Of a stretch of 64,000 nucleotides of DNA, positions 51,722-60,689 are shown piece after piece. The position numbers and the translations under genes are program-made. Source of the DNA: Salinimicrobium flavum. GTDB lineage: Bacteria; Bacteroidota; Bacteroidia; Flavobacteriales; Flavobacteriaceae. The number at the start of each line of letters is the position of its first letter. Position 1 is the first letter of the stretch. Where the stretch lies: contig NZ_JBHULT010000006.1 in the NCBI RefSeq assembly GCF_042684505.1, positions 248,001 to 312,000 on the forward strand, read 5' to 3'. The notes below the pieces were generated by a model that saw nothing but the letters and a program-made list of their open reading frames with translations, did no database searches and was not told where the DNA came from.

Positions 51722-52495
51722 ATGAAGATCAAATTTCAAACCAAGGAAATCCACTACACTTCAGAAGGTACAGGAGAAACCCTCGTATTGCTACATGGAT
51801 TTCTTGAATCCAAAGAAATCTGGACAGAATTTATCCCTGAATTTTCAAAATATGGCAGGGTCATCACCATTGATCTGCCCGGCCATGGAGTTTCTGAGGT
51901 CATCGATGAGATCCATTCTATGGAACTAATGGCAGAGAGTGTAAAGACTGTCCTGGATCACCTCAAGATCGAAAAATCCAATTTCATTGGCCATTCAATG
52001 GGAGGATATGTAACCCTTGCCTTTATGGAAAGGTATCCCGAAATGTCCGGGGAAATAATGCTGTTGAATTCCACCCCGCAGGAGGATGATGAGGAGAAGA
52101 AAACTATTCGGGAACGTTCTGTTGCTTTGGCGGAAAAAAACAAGAAAGCATATGTAAGTATGGCCATCTCCAATTTACTCCCTCCTGAAAACCAAAAGAA
52201 ATACCAAAAGGAAGTTAATGTATTGAAAGAAAGAGCCTACAATTTCTCTGTAAAGGGCATTACGGCCGCATTAAAAGGTATGAAAATTCGTACAAATAAA
52301 TTTGAAACATTAAAGAATTACAAGGGTGTAAAAGCTATTGTGGCGGGAGAATTAGATCCTATTATGAACTATCATGACATCAAGAAGTTAGCAAATCGCA
52401 GTAACTGTAGATTTTATGGGGTTCCGGGAGGACATTTGACCTATATGGAAGCCCGACAAGATTTCATAAATTTGTGTATTTCATCGAAAAAATAG
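51722..52495 (+). CDS. Alpha/beta hydrolase
   Basis: This 257-residue cytoplasmic alpha/beta hydrolase has the oxyanion-side motif VLLHGFLESKEIW (about residues 21-33), the nucleophile elbow IGHSMGGYVT with catalytic Ser (about residue 92), a late Asp in VAGELDPIM and the His in VPGGHLTYME. The triad is complete, so it should be active; the substrate is unknown. The ATG at 51722 was chosen because the longer frame from 51683 starts inside the pepP terminator. Confidence 0.92.
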   Translation: MKIKFQTKEIHYTSEGTGETLVLLHGFLESKEIWTEFIPEFSKYGRVITIDLPGHGVSEVIDEIHSMELMAESVKTVLDHLKIEKSNFIGHSMGGYVTLAFMERYPEMSGEIMLLNSTPQEDDEEKKTIRERSVALAEKNKKAYVSMAISNLLPPENQKKYQKEVNVLKERAYNFSVKGITAALKGMKIRTNKFETLKNYKGVKAIVAGELDPIMNYHDIKKLANRSNCRFYGVPGGHLTYMEARQDFINLCISSKK

Positions 52496-52560
52496 GTATT
52501 TTATCGTTTTGTGACAAAATTTTGATACTTTTAACATACCAAACCATCGAAAAATACCTT

Positions 52561-52818
52561 ATGGAAACCCTAAAATCCCTAATGATGTTTTTACCTGGAA
52601 AATTATTATGTCCATTTCTGGGCCACCGCCTGCAAGTATCCAAATTGATCACAGATCATATTAAGGAGTACAAATGTTGCAGATGTGGAGAGGAAATGAC
52701 CGACACTGCACAAGGTCTTTTGGAAAAACTTACACCAAAGTTCCGTGAAACAAATGCCTTCCTGGCCAACTATTATGAACGCCGAAGGAACCGAAAAGTT
52801 TTTTCTGAAGCTTCTTAA
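52561..52818 (+). CDS. Small protein with Cys pair, unknown function
   Basis: This 85-residue protein begins METLKSLMMFLPGKLLCPFLGHRLQ and contains YKCCRCGEEMTD, whose CCRC, together with the earlier LLCPFLGH (Cys and His), could bind a metal. The C-terminus is Arg-rich (NYYERRRNRKVF). I do not recognise the family. An open frame extends upstream to 52474 inside the hydrolase gene and was not used. Its last four bases overlap convergent thiL. Confidence 0.75.
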   Translation: METLKSLMMFLPGKLLCPFLGHRLQVSKLITDHIKEYKCCRCGEEMTDTAQGLLEKLTPKFRETNAFLANYYERRRNRKVFSEAS

Positions 52819-53867
52819 TCCTCCTCCTTCATTGCATTCCATCCACGTGCGATCAAAGGGACCTTTTGGTCTCCCCTGGTGATCAAGTGCATGCCCTCTC
52901 CTTCTTCGGCCATATGCCCTATTACCGTAAAATTAGGATTCGCCTTGATTTTTTCGAAATCTGCCTGAGCGATCGTGAACAAAAGTTCGTAATCCTCTCC
53001 TCCGCTTAACGCGATAGTAGTACTGTCCAGCTTGAATTCTTCACAAACAGAGATCACTGCAGGATCCAGAGGAATTTTTTCCTCGTAAAGGTATACCCCT
53101 TTTTTAGAGTTCTTACAAAGATGGATGGTTTCCGAGGAAAGTCCGTCACTAATATCGATCATAGAAGTGGGTTTGACATCAAGCGCCTTGAAAAGGGGCG
53201 GAATATCCTTTCTGGCCTCGGGTTTTAGCTGCCGCTCGATAAGATAAGTATAAGCATCAAGGTCTGGTTGAGACCGGGGATTGACCTTAAAAACCTCTTT
53301 TTCTCTTTCCAGCACCTGGAGCCCCATGTATGCAGCCCCAAGGTCTCCGGTCACCACGAGAAGGTCATTAGTCTGAGCCCCGCTTCGGTAGACGATATCC
53401 TCTTCCCTGGCTGCACCCAGAGCGGTAATGCTGATGACCAAACCCGTTTTTGAGGAACAGGTGTCCCCTCCTACCACGTCAACCTTGTAAAGTTTTGCAG
53501 CTAGTTCTATCCCTGCATAAAGCTCCTCTAAAGCCTCAACCGGGAACCGGTTAGAAACCGCGAAGGAAACAGTGATCTGAGTTGGGGTGGCGTTCATGGC
53601 ATAAACGTCAGACAAATTCGCCATCACTGCTTTATATCCCAGGTGCTTTAGCGGCATATAGGAAAGGTCAAAATGAACCCCTTCCAAAAGCATATCTGTT
53701 GTAACCACTGCTTTATTGTCCTTGAAATCTAATATAGCAGCATCATCCCCTATTCCCTTTATGGTTGCCTCACTGGTAACCAAAAAATTCTTCGTAAGAT
53801 GGTCTATCAATCCAAACTCTCCATATTCTGAAAGGCTTGTTCTGCTCTCCCGACTATTTTCAAACAT
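52815..53867 (-). CDS. thiL: Thiamine-monophosphate kinase
   Basis: ThiL phosphorylates thiamine monophosphate to the active diphosphate. The 350-residue protein has the PurM-like motifs GIGDDAAILDFKDNKAVVTTDMLLEGVHFDL in parts (about residues 41-72), MANLSDVYAMNATP, VGGDTCSS and IDISDGLSSE, and ALSGGEDYELLFT. No TPP riboswitch is visible upstream, where there is a TAATTTTG -7 element. Confidence 0.96.
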   Translation of the reverse strand: MFENSRESRTSLSEYGEFGLIDHLTKNFLVTSEATIKGIGDDAAILDFKDNKAVVTTDMLLEGVHFDLSYMPLKHLGYKAVMANLSDVYAMNATPTQITVSFAVSNRFPVEALEELYAGIELAAKLYKVDVVGGDTCSSKTGLVISITALGAAREEDIVYRSGAQTNDLLVVTGDLGAAYMGLQVLEREKEVFKVNPRSQPDLDAYTYLIERQLKPEARKDIPPLFKALDVKPTSMIDISDGLSSETIHLCKNSKKGVYLYEEKIPLDPAVISVCEEFKLDSTTIALSGGEDYELLFTIAQADFEKIKANPNFTVIGHMAEEGEGMHLITRGDQKVPLIARGWNAMKEED

Positions 53868-53889
53868 AATCTTAAATTGTTGTGAACTG

Positions 53890-53897
53890 CAAAATTA
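53890..53897 (-). promoter_or_regulatory. -7 element of the thiL promoter
   Basis: TAATTTTG on the minus strand fits TAnnTTTG, about 22 bases before the thiL ATG. Confidence 0.4.
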
Positions 53898-54103
53898 CAG
53901 GTAAATAATTCAAAATAAGGGCCGGGAGAGGAAAATTAAGGAAAACACCGTGCAATGGAATCTTCAGCACACTTAGCTCTCTGTAAACCAGACGCTAAAA
54001 ACAACTTCACATAAAAAAAACATCCTTTTACCCCATAGCAGCAGTCGATATTAATATTCCTTTTTCTGATGCATTTTACCATGGTTAAACCTATAGTTTG
54101 TAT

Positions 54104-54111
54104 TATATTTG
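54104..54111 (+). promoter_or_regulatory. -7 element of the suf operon promoter
   Basis: TATATTTG matches the consensus, about 33 bases before the sufA ATG. No good TTG lies at the usual distance, which may mean activator control (inference). The remaining part of the 276-base gap between thiL and sufA holds no gene and no IscR-like site that I can recognise. Confidence 0.55.
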
Positions 54112-54143
54112 CAACGTAATTTAGAATTAATCTTTATAAGCGT

Positions 54144-54473
54144 ATGATCAAGGTAAGCGAAGGCGCCAAGAAAAGGATATCAGACCTCATGAGCGAAGAC
54201 GGTTTCGACGCCCTGCAGGACTTCGTTCGTGTGGGGGTAAAGAGCGGTGGTTGTTCAGGACTTTCATATGAGCTAAAGTTCGACAAAGTGAAGGCCGATG
54301 AAGACCGCCTTATAGAAGATAACGAGATCAAGATTGTGATCGACAAGAAAAGCGTGCTCTACCTGGCCGGAACCATTTTGGAGTACTCGGGGGGCTTAAA
54401 TGGCAAAGGTTTTGTATTCAATAACCCCAATGCACAAAGAACCTGCGGTTGCGGTGAGAGTTTCTCTCTGTGA
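54144..54473 (+). CDS. sufA: A-type iron-sulphur carrier (SufA/IscA)
   Basis: This 109-residue protein carries or delivers Fe-S clusters. The three conserved cysteines are present: one in SGGCSGLSYEL and two in TCGCGESFSL at the C-terminus. It is the first gene of the suf operon. Confidence 0.95.
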   Translation: MIKVSEGAKKRISDLMSEDGFDALQDFVRVGVKSGGCSGLSYELKFDKVKADEDRLIEDNEIKIVIDKKSVLYLAGTILEYSGGLNGKGFVFNNPNAQRTCGCGESFSL

Positions 54474-54531
54474 TCTGCTAATACCGGCAATAAGGATTCA
54501 GTCCTTTTGCCTTAAACCTTAAATTAACAAC

Positions 54532-55977
54532 ATGGCATATACTGAAGACGACTTAAAAAAGGAACTCGACAATAAAGAATATAAATACGGTTTTTACACT
54601 GATATTGAATCTGATACTTTTCCCGTCGGTCTGAACGAGGATATTGTAAGGGCGATCTCTAAGAAAAAGAACGAACCCGAGTGGATGACCAACTGGAGAC
54701 TCGAGGCCTACAGAGCCTGGGAAAAAATGACCGAACCAGACTGGGCAAATGTTCGTTACGAAAAACCTAATTTTCAGAATATCTCCTATTATTCGGCTCC
54801 CAGCAAAAAACCAAAATATGACAGTCTTGATGAAGTAGATCCCGAATTACTGGACACCTTCAAGAGACTTGGTATCTCACTTGATGAGCAAAAGAAGCTG
54901 GCAGGAGTTGCGGTTGATGTGGTTATGGATTCGGTTTCGGTTACCACCACCTTTAAAAAGACCCTGGCTGAAAAAGGAATCATTTTCTGCTCAATGTCTG
55001 AAGCCATTCAGGAACATCCTGAGTTGGTCAAAAAATATCTTGGGACCGTGGTTCCTCAAAAAGATAATTTCTATGCCGCATTGAATTCAGCAGTATTCAG
55101 TGACGGATCATTCTGTTATATCCCTAAAGGCGTGAGATGTCCCATGGAACTCTCCACCTATTTCAGGATCAATCAGGCAGGTACCGGGCAATTTGAACGT
55201 ACCCTGGTGGTGGCAGATGCAGGCAGTTATGTGAGTTATCTTGAAGGATGTACAGCTCCTTCGCGTGATGAAAACCAGTTACACGCGGCGGTAGTTGAAC
55301 TTATTGCCCTTGATGATTCGGAGATCAAATATTCTACAGTTCAGAATTGGTATCCCGGAAATAAAGAAGGAAAAGGCGGGGTTTATAATTTTGTTACAAA
55401 ACGAGGTATTTGTGAAACCGGTGCCAAGATCAGCTGGACCCAGGTAGAAACAGGATCTGCCGTGACCTGGAAATATCCTTCCTGTATATTGAAAGGGGAC
55501 AATTCGGTAGGGGAATTCTATTCTATAGCCGTTACCAACAACTTTCAGCAGGCAGATACCGGAACAAAAATGATCCATATTGGGAAAAACACCAGGAGCA
55601 CGATCATTTCCAAAGGTATTTCCGCAGGCGAAAGCCAGAACAGTTATCGCGGACTGGTACAGATCAACAGCAGGGCAGAAAATGCCCGTAACTTCTCCCA
55701 ATGTGATTCCCTTTTAATGGGGAACAAATGTGGTGCACATACCTTCCCCTACATAGAGGCTAAAAACAAGTCGGCTAAAGTGGAACATGAAGCCACGACC
55801 AGTAAGATTGGTGAAGACCAGATCTTTTACTGTAACCAGAGGGGTATTGATACCGAAAAAGCCATCGCGTTGATCGTGAATGGGTTTAGCAAGGAAGTGC
55901 TTAACAAACTACCCATGGAATTTGCCGTAGAGGCGCAAAAATTATTGGAAATATCCCTTGAAGGGTCTGTAGGATAA
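54532..55977 (+). CDS. sufB: Fe-S cluster scaffold complex subunit SufB
   Basis: SufB (481 residues) is the scaffold on which SufBC2D assembles clusters. The marks are the N-terminal WMTNWRLEAYRAWEKM, FCYIPKGVRCPMELSTYFRI, the beta-helix core with SYLEGCTAP, and the Cys/His positions near the C-terminus (NKCGAHTFPYIEAKN). It is followed four bases later by a lipoprotein gene instead of sufC. Confidence 0.97.
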   Translation: MAYTEDDLKKELDNKEYKYGFYTDIESDTFPVGLNEDIVRAISKKKNEPEWMTNWRLEAYRAWEKMTEPDWANVRYEKPNFQNISYYSAPSKKPKYDSLDEVDPELLDTFKRLGISLDEQKKLAGVAVDVVMDSVSVTTTFKKTLAEKGIIFCSMSEAIQEHPELVKKYLGTVVPQKDNFYAALNSAVFSDGSFCYIPKGVRCPMELSTYFRINQAGTGQFERTLVVADAGSYVSYLEGCTAPSRDENQLHAAVVELIALDDSEIKYSTVQNWYPGNKEGKGGVYNFVTKRGICETGAKISWTQVETGSAVTWKYPSCILKGDNSVGEFYSIAVTNNFQQADTGTKMIHIGKNTRSTIISKGISAGESQNSYRGLVQINSRAENARNFSQCDSLLMGNKCGAHTFPYIEAKNKSAKVEHEATTSKIGEDQIFYCNQRGIDTEKAIALIVNGFSKEVLNKLPMEFAVEAQKLLEISLEGSVG

Positions 55978-55981
55978 AGAA

Positions 55982-56380
55982 ATGAAAGCAAAGCTTTTAG
56001 CAATATTTATTGGAATATTCATAATGTCTTCCTGCGGAAATGACTCCCGGGAAGAAATCAATGAAGCGATCCCTGAAGTTGCGAAAGACAGCCTAACCAC
56101 TATAGAAGGAGAATTCATATACCTGGCTGATGCCGCCGTTCTTAAAGGAAGAAATTTCATTTACGGGGTAGAACTTGATTCGGTAGCCCTGGATCTTGTC
56201 AAAAAGGTGGAGCCTCTAAAAAGAGACGATTTTGATATGGTGCCAATAGTGGTAAAAGCCAAGATCATTAAAAACCCCCGGCAAGAGGGGTGGGATGAGC
56301 TCGTACAGATAAGAGAAATTCTGGAGATCCCCGAACGCAAACCAGACAGTGGCAGTGTACCTGCCCTCAATAACAATTAG
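55982..56380 (+). CDS. Hypothetical lipoprotein inside the suf operon
   Basis: This 132-residue protein has a lipoprotein signal (MKAKLLAIFIGIFIMSSC, Cys18) and a beta-rich body with GEFIYLADAAVLKGRNFIYGVEL in parts and DMVPIVVKAKIIKN, followed by a Pro-rich tail. I do not recognise the family. It lies four bases after sufB and 35 bases before sufC, so it is transcribed with the operon, but it would be exported while the SUF proteins are cytoplasmic. Confidence 0.82.
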   Translation: MKAKLLAIFIGIFIMSSCGNDSREEINEAIPEVAKDSLTTIEGEFIYLADAAVLKGRNFIYGVELDSVALDLVKKVEPLKRDDFDMVPIVVKAKIIKNPRQEGWDELVQIREILEIPERKPDSGSVPALNNN

Positions 56381-56415
56381 AAAAACCCTGCAGTGCAGGA
56401 AATTCAATAGAAACT

Positions 56416-57171
56416 ATGCTTAAAATAAAGAATTTACACGCCAAAGTAGAAGGTCTTAAAATATTGAAAGGCATCGACCTGGAAATAAACGCAGGAGAAG
56501 TACATGCCATTATGGGGCCTAACGGTTCAGGTAAAAGTACCTTATCCTCTGTTATAGCCGGGAAGGAAGAATATGAAGTAACCCGTGGTGAGATCATTAT
56601 GGAAGGGGAAGATCTTCTGGAGCTTGCTCCGGAAGAAAGAGCTCATAAAGGAGTATTCCTTTCTTTCCAGTATCCGGTTGAGATTCCAGGGGTGTCTGTT
56701 ACCAACTTTATGAGAACGGTTATCAACGCAAACAGAAAGGCAAAAGGAGAGCCTGATATGCCGGCAAATGAAATGCTGAAAAAGATCCGGGAAAAATCTG
56801 AACTTTTGGAAATTGATCGCAAATTCCTTTCCCGCTCCCTTAATGAAGGTTTTTCGGGAGGAGAGAAGAAGAGAAATGAGATCTTCCAGATGGCAATGCT
56901 TGAACCTAAGCTGGCCATTCTTGATGAAACAGATTCTGGTCTTGATATAGATGCTCTGCGCATCGTGGCCAAAGGAGTTAACAAACTGAGACGCCCAGAT
57001 AATGCCACTTTGGTAATTACCCATTACCAGAGACTTCTTGATCATATTGTGCCAGACTTTGTACATGTGATGTATGACGGTAGGATCGTAAAATCTGGAG
57101 GTAAAGAACTTGCCCTCGAACTTGAAGAAAAAGGTTACGACTGGATCAAGGAAGAAGTGAGCGCGCAGTAA
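56416..57171 (+). CDS. sufC: Fe-S assembly ATPase SufC
   Basis: SufC (251 residues) is the ABC-type ATPase of the SufBCD scaffold. It has Walker A GPNGSGKST at residues 34-42, the Q-loop FLSFQYPVEIPGV, signature FSGGEKKRNEI, Walker B LAILDETDSGLDIDAL and the H-loop VITHYQRLL. There are no membrane parts, as expected. Confidence 0.97.
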   Translation: MLKIKNLHAKVEGLKILKGIDLEINAGEVHAIMGPNGSGKSTLSSVIAGKEEYEVTRGEIIMEGEDLLELAPEERAHKGVFLSFQYPVEIPGVSVTNFMRTVINANRKAKGEPDMPANEMLKKIREKSELLEIDRKFLSRSLNEGFSGGEKKRNEIFQMAMLEPKLAILDETDSGLDIDALRIVAKGVNKLRRPDNATLVITHYQRLLDHIVPDFVHVMYDGRIVKSGGKELALELEEKGYDWIKEEVSAQ

Positions 57172-57246
57172 ACAGGAATTCCGTATCCCGGATTGACTGC
57201 TGTGACACCGTAAATTTCCCATTTGGGGAAAGAAAAAATTTATAAA

Positions 57247-58560
57247 ATGGAATTAAAAGATAAATTATTATCCTCTTTTCTGGCTTTTGAAGAGAACGTC
57301 GACATGAATACAGACATTCACGAGATAAGGAGCCGCGCTATAAAAGATTTTGAAGCTTTCGGTTTTCCCTCAAAAAAACAGGAAGCCTGGAAATATACTT
57401 CCCTCAACAAGATCCTGAAGCACGATTATACTGTATTTCCGAAGAAAGAGGAGACTATTGAATACAGGGATGTTGAGAAATATTTCATCGATGATATAGA
57501 CACTTATAAAATAGTGTTCATTGACGGGATCTATTCTTCCCATCTATCATCTACCACACATGAGAAGATCGATGCCTGTCTCATGTCATCGGCGATGAAC
57601 AGTTCAAAATACAAGCCGGTAATTGATAATTATTTTAGTAAGGTTGCCCCTCAGGAAAGCCTTACCTCTCTTAATACTGCTTTCTCTCACGAAGGTGCTT
57701 ATATCAATATCCCGAAAAACACGATGGCAGATAAACCTATCCAGATCATCAATTTTTCAACAGGAAATGAATCTGCACTTCTTGTACAACCGAGAAACCT
57801 CATTGTAGTTGGAGAGAATTCACACGTGCAGATCATAGAAAGGCACCAGAGCCTTACAGATCATCCCGTGCTTACCAATTCTGTGACAGAGGTCTTTGCC
57901 GACAAGCGTGCAATTGTGGATTACTATAAGATCCAGAATGACAATACTTCTGCATCTCTTATAGACAACACTTATATAGAACAGCAACGTGAAAGTTTTT
58001 GCTCTGTGCACACTTTTTCTTTCGGCGGAAATATTACGCGTAACAACCTTAATTTCTACCAGAAAGGAGAAAGGATCGATTCCACCCTTAAAGGGGTTAC
58101 CGTGATCCAGGGGTCACAACATGTTGATCACAACACCCTGGTACACCATGCACAACCTAATTGCGAAAGTCATCAGGATTATAAAGGTGTTTTCGGGGAA
58201 AGTTCGACAGGGGTCTTCAATGGAAAGATCGTAGTTGAAAAGGAAGCTCAGAAGACCAATGCTTTCCAGTCTAACAACAACATTCTACTGGATGACAAGG
58301 CGACTATCAACTCAAAACCTCAGTTAGAGATCTTTGCAGATGATGTAAAATGTAGCCACGGTTGTACCATAGGACAGCTTGACGACGATGCACTTTTCTA
58401 TCTGCAATCACGGGGAGTTCCCGCAATTGAGGCAAGAGCGCTGCTAATGTATGCCTTTGCCAATAACGTGCTGGAAAGTGTAAAGATCCCCGAACTTAAG
58501 AAAAGGATCAATAATATTATTGCTGAAAAACTCGGGGTAAACGTGGGTTTTAATATCTAA
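57247..58560 (+). CDS. sufD: Fe-S scaffold complex subunit SufD
   Basis: SufD (437 residues) pairs with SufB in the SufBC2D complex. The marks are FPSKKQEAWKYTSLNKIL near the N-terminus, the beta-helix core and the C-terminal region CSHGCTIGQLDDDALFYLQSRGVP. The ATG at 57247 was preferred over an in-frame start at 57223, because the conserved part begins MELKDKLLSSF. Confidence 0.96.
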   Translation: MELKDKLLSSFLAFEENVDMNTDIHEIRSRAIKDFEAFGFPSKKQEAWKYTSLNKILKHDYTVFPKKEETIEYRDVEKYFIDDIDTYKIVFIDGIYSSHLSSTTHEKIDACLMSSAMNSSKYKPVIDNYFSKVAPQESLTSLNTAFSHEGAYINIPKNTMADKPIQIINFSTGNESALLVQPRNLIVVGENSHVQIIERHQSLTDHPVLTNSVTEVFADKRAIVDYYKIQNDNTSASLIDNTYIEQQRESFCSVHTFSFGGNITRNNLNFYQKGERIDSTLKGVTVIQGSQHVDHNTLVHHAQPNCESHQDYKGVFGESSTGVFNGKIVVEKEAQKTNAFQSNNNILLDDKATINSKPQLEIFADDVKCSHGCTIGQLDDDALFYLQSRGVPAIEARALLMYAFANNVLESVKIPELKKRINNIIAEKLGVNVGFNI

Positions 58561-58587
58561 TCTACCTCCCGACTCTATTTACCTTAT

Positions 58588-59832
58588 ATGAAAGTTGCTG
58601 CAAAAAGACCGCATTTTGATTTTGATGTTGAATCCATCAGGAAGGATTTTCCAATCCTGTCCCGGAAGGTCAACGGCTATCCGCTGGTGTATTTTGACAA
58701 TGCTGCAACTTCCCAAACCCCGCAGCAAGTAATAGACAGTATTGTTGATTATTATTCACGTTACAATGCAAACATTCACCGTGGGGTTCACAGTCTTTCG
58801 CAAGAAGCTACAGATGCCTATGAACAGGCAAGGATAAAAATACAGAAGCATTTCAATGCAGCCCGGTCACACGAGATAATTTTTACAGCAGGGACCACTC
58901 ATGCTATTAATTTAGTTGCCAATGGCTTCGCCTCCCTGCTTCAAAAGGGAGATGAGATCATTGTTTCTGCTCTTGAACACCATTCTAATATTGTGCCGTG
59001 GCAAATGATGTGCGAACGCACAGGAGCCCTCCTCAAAGTGATCCCAATGCTTGAGAACGGCACACTTGACATGCAGGCATTTTATAACTTACTTTCAGAC
59101 CAAACTAAACTGGTCTTCGTCAACCATGTGTCTAACGCTTTGGGAACCGTGAATCCTGTAGAAGAGATCATTGAGAAAACCCATGAAGCAGGAGCGGCTG
59201 TTCTTTTAGACGGAGCGCAGGCCGCACCCCATATTAAGGCCGATGTACAGGCTCTGGATGTAGATTTCTATGTAGCCTCTGCTCACAAAATGTGTGGACC
59301 CACCGGGGTTGGGGTTCTCTACGGAAAGGAAGAATGGTTGAAAAAACTACCTCCGTATCAGGGAGGTGGGGAAATGATCGAGACGGTTAGCTTTGAAAAA
59401 ACAACTTATGCCGGTTTGCCCCATAAATTTGAGGCAGGAACACCAAATATCTGTGGCGGAATTGCTTTTGGAGCAGCTATAGATTATATGAACAGCATCG
59501 GTTTCGAGAAGATCGCAGCTTATGAGCACGAACTGTTGGAATATGCTACCCAAAAACTTCTGGAGATAGAAGATCTTAGGATCTATGGTCTTTCCGAAGA
59601 AAAAACGGCAGTGATCTCCTTCAATATAGGCAGCATTCACCCTTATGATATTGGTTCAATAATAGACAAACTGGGTATAGCAGTTCGCACCGGTCATCAT
59701 TGTGCACAACCTGTAATGGATTATTACAAGATACCGGGAACCGTACGCGCCTCTTTTTCTTTTTACAATACGAAGGAAGAGATTGATGTTTTTGTAGAGG
59801 CAGTAAAAAGGGCAAAGAATATGTTATCTTAA
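58588..59832 (+). CDS. sufS: Cysteine desulfurase SufS
   Basis: SufS (414 residues) removes sulphur from cysteine for cluster assembly. It has VYFDNAATSQTP, ANIHRGVHSLSQEAT, the PLP lysine K234 (SAHKMCGPTGVG) and the active-site cysteine C372 in RTGHHCAQP (group II motif). It lies between sufD and sufE. Confidence 0.97.
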   Translation: MKVAAKRPHFDFDVESIRKDFPILSRKVNGYPLVYFDNAATSQTPQQVIDSIVDYYSRYNANIHRGVHSLSQEATDAYEQARIKIQKHFNAARSHEIIFTAGTTHAINLVANGFASLLQKGDEIIVSALEHHSNIVPWQMMCERTGALLKVIPMLENGTLDMQAFYNLLSDQTKLVFVNHVSNALGTVNPVEEIIEKTHEAGAAVLLDGAQAAPHIKADVQALDVDFYVASAHKMCGPTGVGVLYGKEEWLKKLPPYQGGGEMIETVSFEKTTYAGLPHKFEAGTPNICGGIAFGAAIDYMNSIGFEKIAAYEHELLEYATQKLLEIEDLRIYGLSEEKTAVISFNIGSIHPYDIGSIIDKLGIAVRTGHHCAQPVMDYYKIPGTVRASFSFYNTKEEIDVFVEAVKRAKNMLS

Positions 59833-59882
59833 ATCCCGGAAGCTGTAAAGAATTGCAGCCCATCCGCAGAAAAAAAGAAAAA

Positions 59883-60308
59883 GTGAGTACTATTAAAGAA
59901 ATACAGGAAGAAATCATAGAAGAATTCGAGATCTTCGATGACTGGATGCAGCGTTACGAGCACATGATCGAACTCGGTAAATCCCTTCCACTGATTGAAG
60001 AAAAATATAAAACCGATGATAACCTTATTAAAGGCTGTCAAAGCAAGGTATGGGTTCATGCAGAAATGAAAGGTGATAAACTGGTATTTACGGCAGATAG
60101 TGATGCGATCATCACTAAAGGTATCATTGCTGTTTTGGTCAGGGTATTTTCAAATCAGCACCCAAAAGATATTATCGAAGCTGACACTAAATTCATCGAC
60201 GAGATAGGTTTGAAGGAACATCTATCGCCCACCCGTGCCAACGGACTTGTTAGCATGATCAAACAATTAAAGATGTATGCTTTGGCATACCAAACACAAT
60301 TAAAATAA
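59883..60308 (+). CDS. sufE: Sulphur acceptor SufE
   Basis: SufE (141 residues) takes the persulphide from SufS. The acceptor cysteine is C52 in LIKGCQSKVWV. The start was set at GTG 59883 (STIKEIQEEIIEEF), matching the family; a frame reaching back to 59853 would add ten unconserved residues. Confidence 0.95.
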   Translation: MSTIKEIQEEIIEEFEIFDDWMQRYEHMIELGKSLPLIEEKYKTDDNLIKGCQSKVWVHAEMKGDKLVFTADSDAIITKGIIAVLVRVFSNQHPKDIIEADTKFIDEIGLKEHLSPTRANGLVSMIKQLKMYALAYQTQLK

Positions 60309-60309
60309 A

Positions 60310-60633
60310 ATGGAACACGCAAAAAACTCTGAAGTTTTAGGAGAAAAGATCGTGAGGGTCCTAAAGACCATTTACGATCCTGAAATTCCTGTTGACATAT
60401 ACGAATTGGGACTCATTTATGACGTAATGGTCAATACAGATGACGAGGTTAAGATCCTTATGACCCTGACCACCCCCAATTGCCCCGTAGCAGAATCCAT
60501 GCCCATGGAGGTTGAGGAAAAGGTAAAATCTATGGACGAGGTTAAGGACTGCGAGGTAGAGATAACCTTTGATCCGCCATGGACGCAGGAGCTTATGAGT
60601 GAGGAAGCAAAACTGGAACTGGGAATGCTTTAA
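60310..60633 (+). CDS. DUF59/MIP18-family Fe-S assembly protein (SufT-like)
   Basis: The 107-residue protein has the DUF59 core VLKTIYDPEIPVDIYELGLIYDV (about residues 13-35 in parts) and the conserved Cys in TTPNCPVAESMP. Such proteins help in Fe-S cluster maturation and close many suf operons. It starts one base after the sufE stop. A terminator-like hairpin follows. Confidence 0.95.
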   Translation: MEHAKNSEVLGEKIVRVLKTIYDPEIPVDIYELGLIYDVMVNTDDEVKILMTLTTPNCPVAESMPMEVEEKVKSMDEVKDCEVEITFDPPWTQELMSEEAKLELGML

Positions 60634-60642
60634 TTACCATCT

Positions 60643-60666
60643 TCCCTCCTCACCGGAGGGATTTTT
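60643..60666 (+). terminator. Terminator-like hairpin after the suf genes
   Basis: TCCCTCC (60643-60649) pairs with GGAGGGA (60655-60661) across TCACC and is followed by TTTTT. It may end or weaken transcription before DUF2480. Confidence 0.75.
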
Positions 60667-60689
60667 GGTTAAATCAATTTGCGAAAACC

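Noticed and set aside
53868..54143. TPP riboswitch or IscR site between thiL and sufA
   Set aside because: I found no TPP-box or clear IscR-type palindrome; only -7 elements for both genes.
56542..57222. 226-codon minus-strand open frame over sufC
   Set aside because: Antisense shadow of the complete SufC ATPase.
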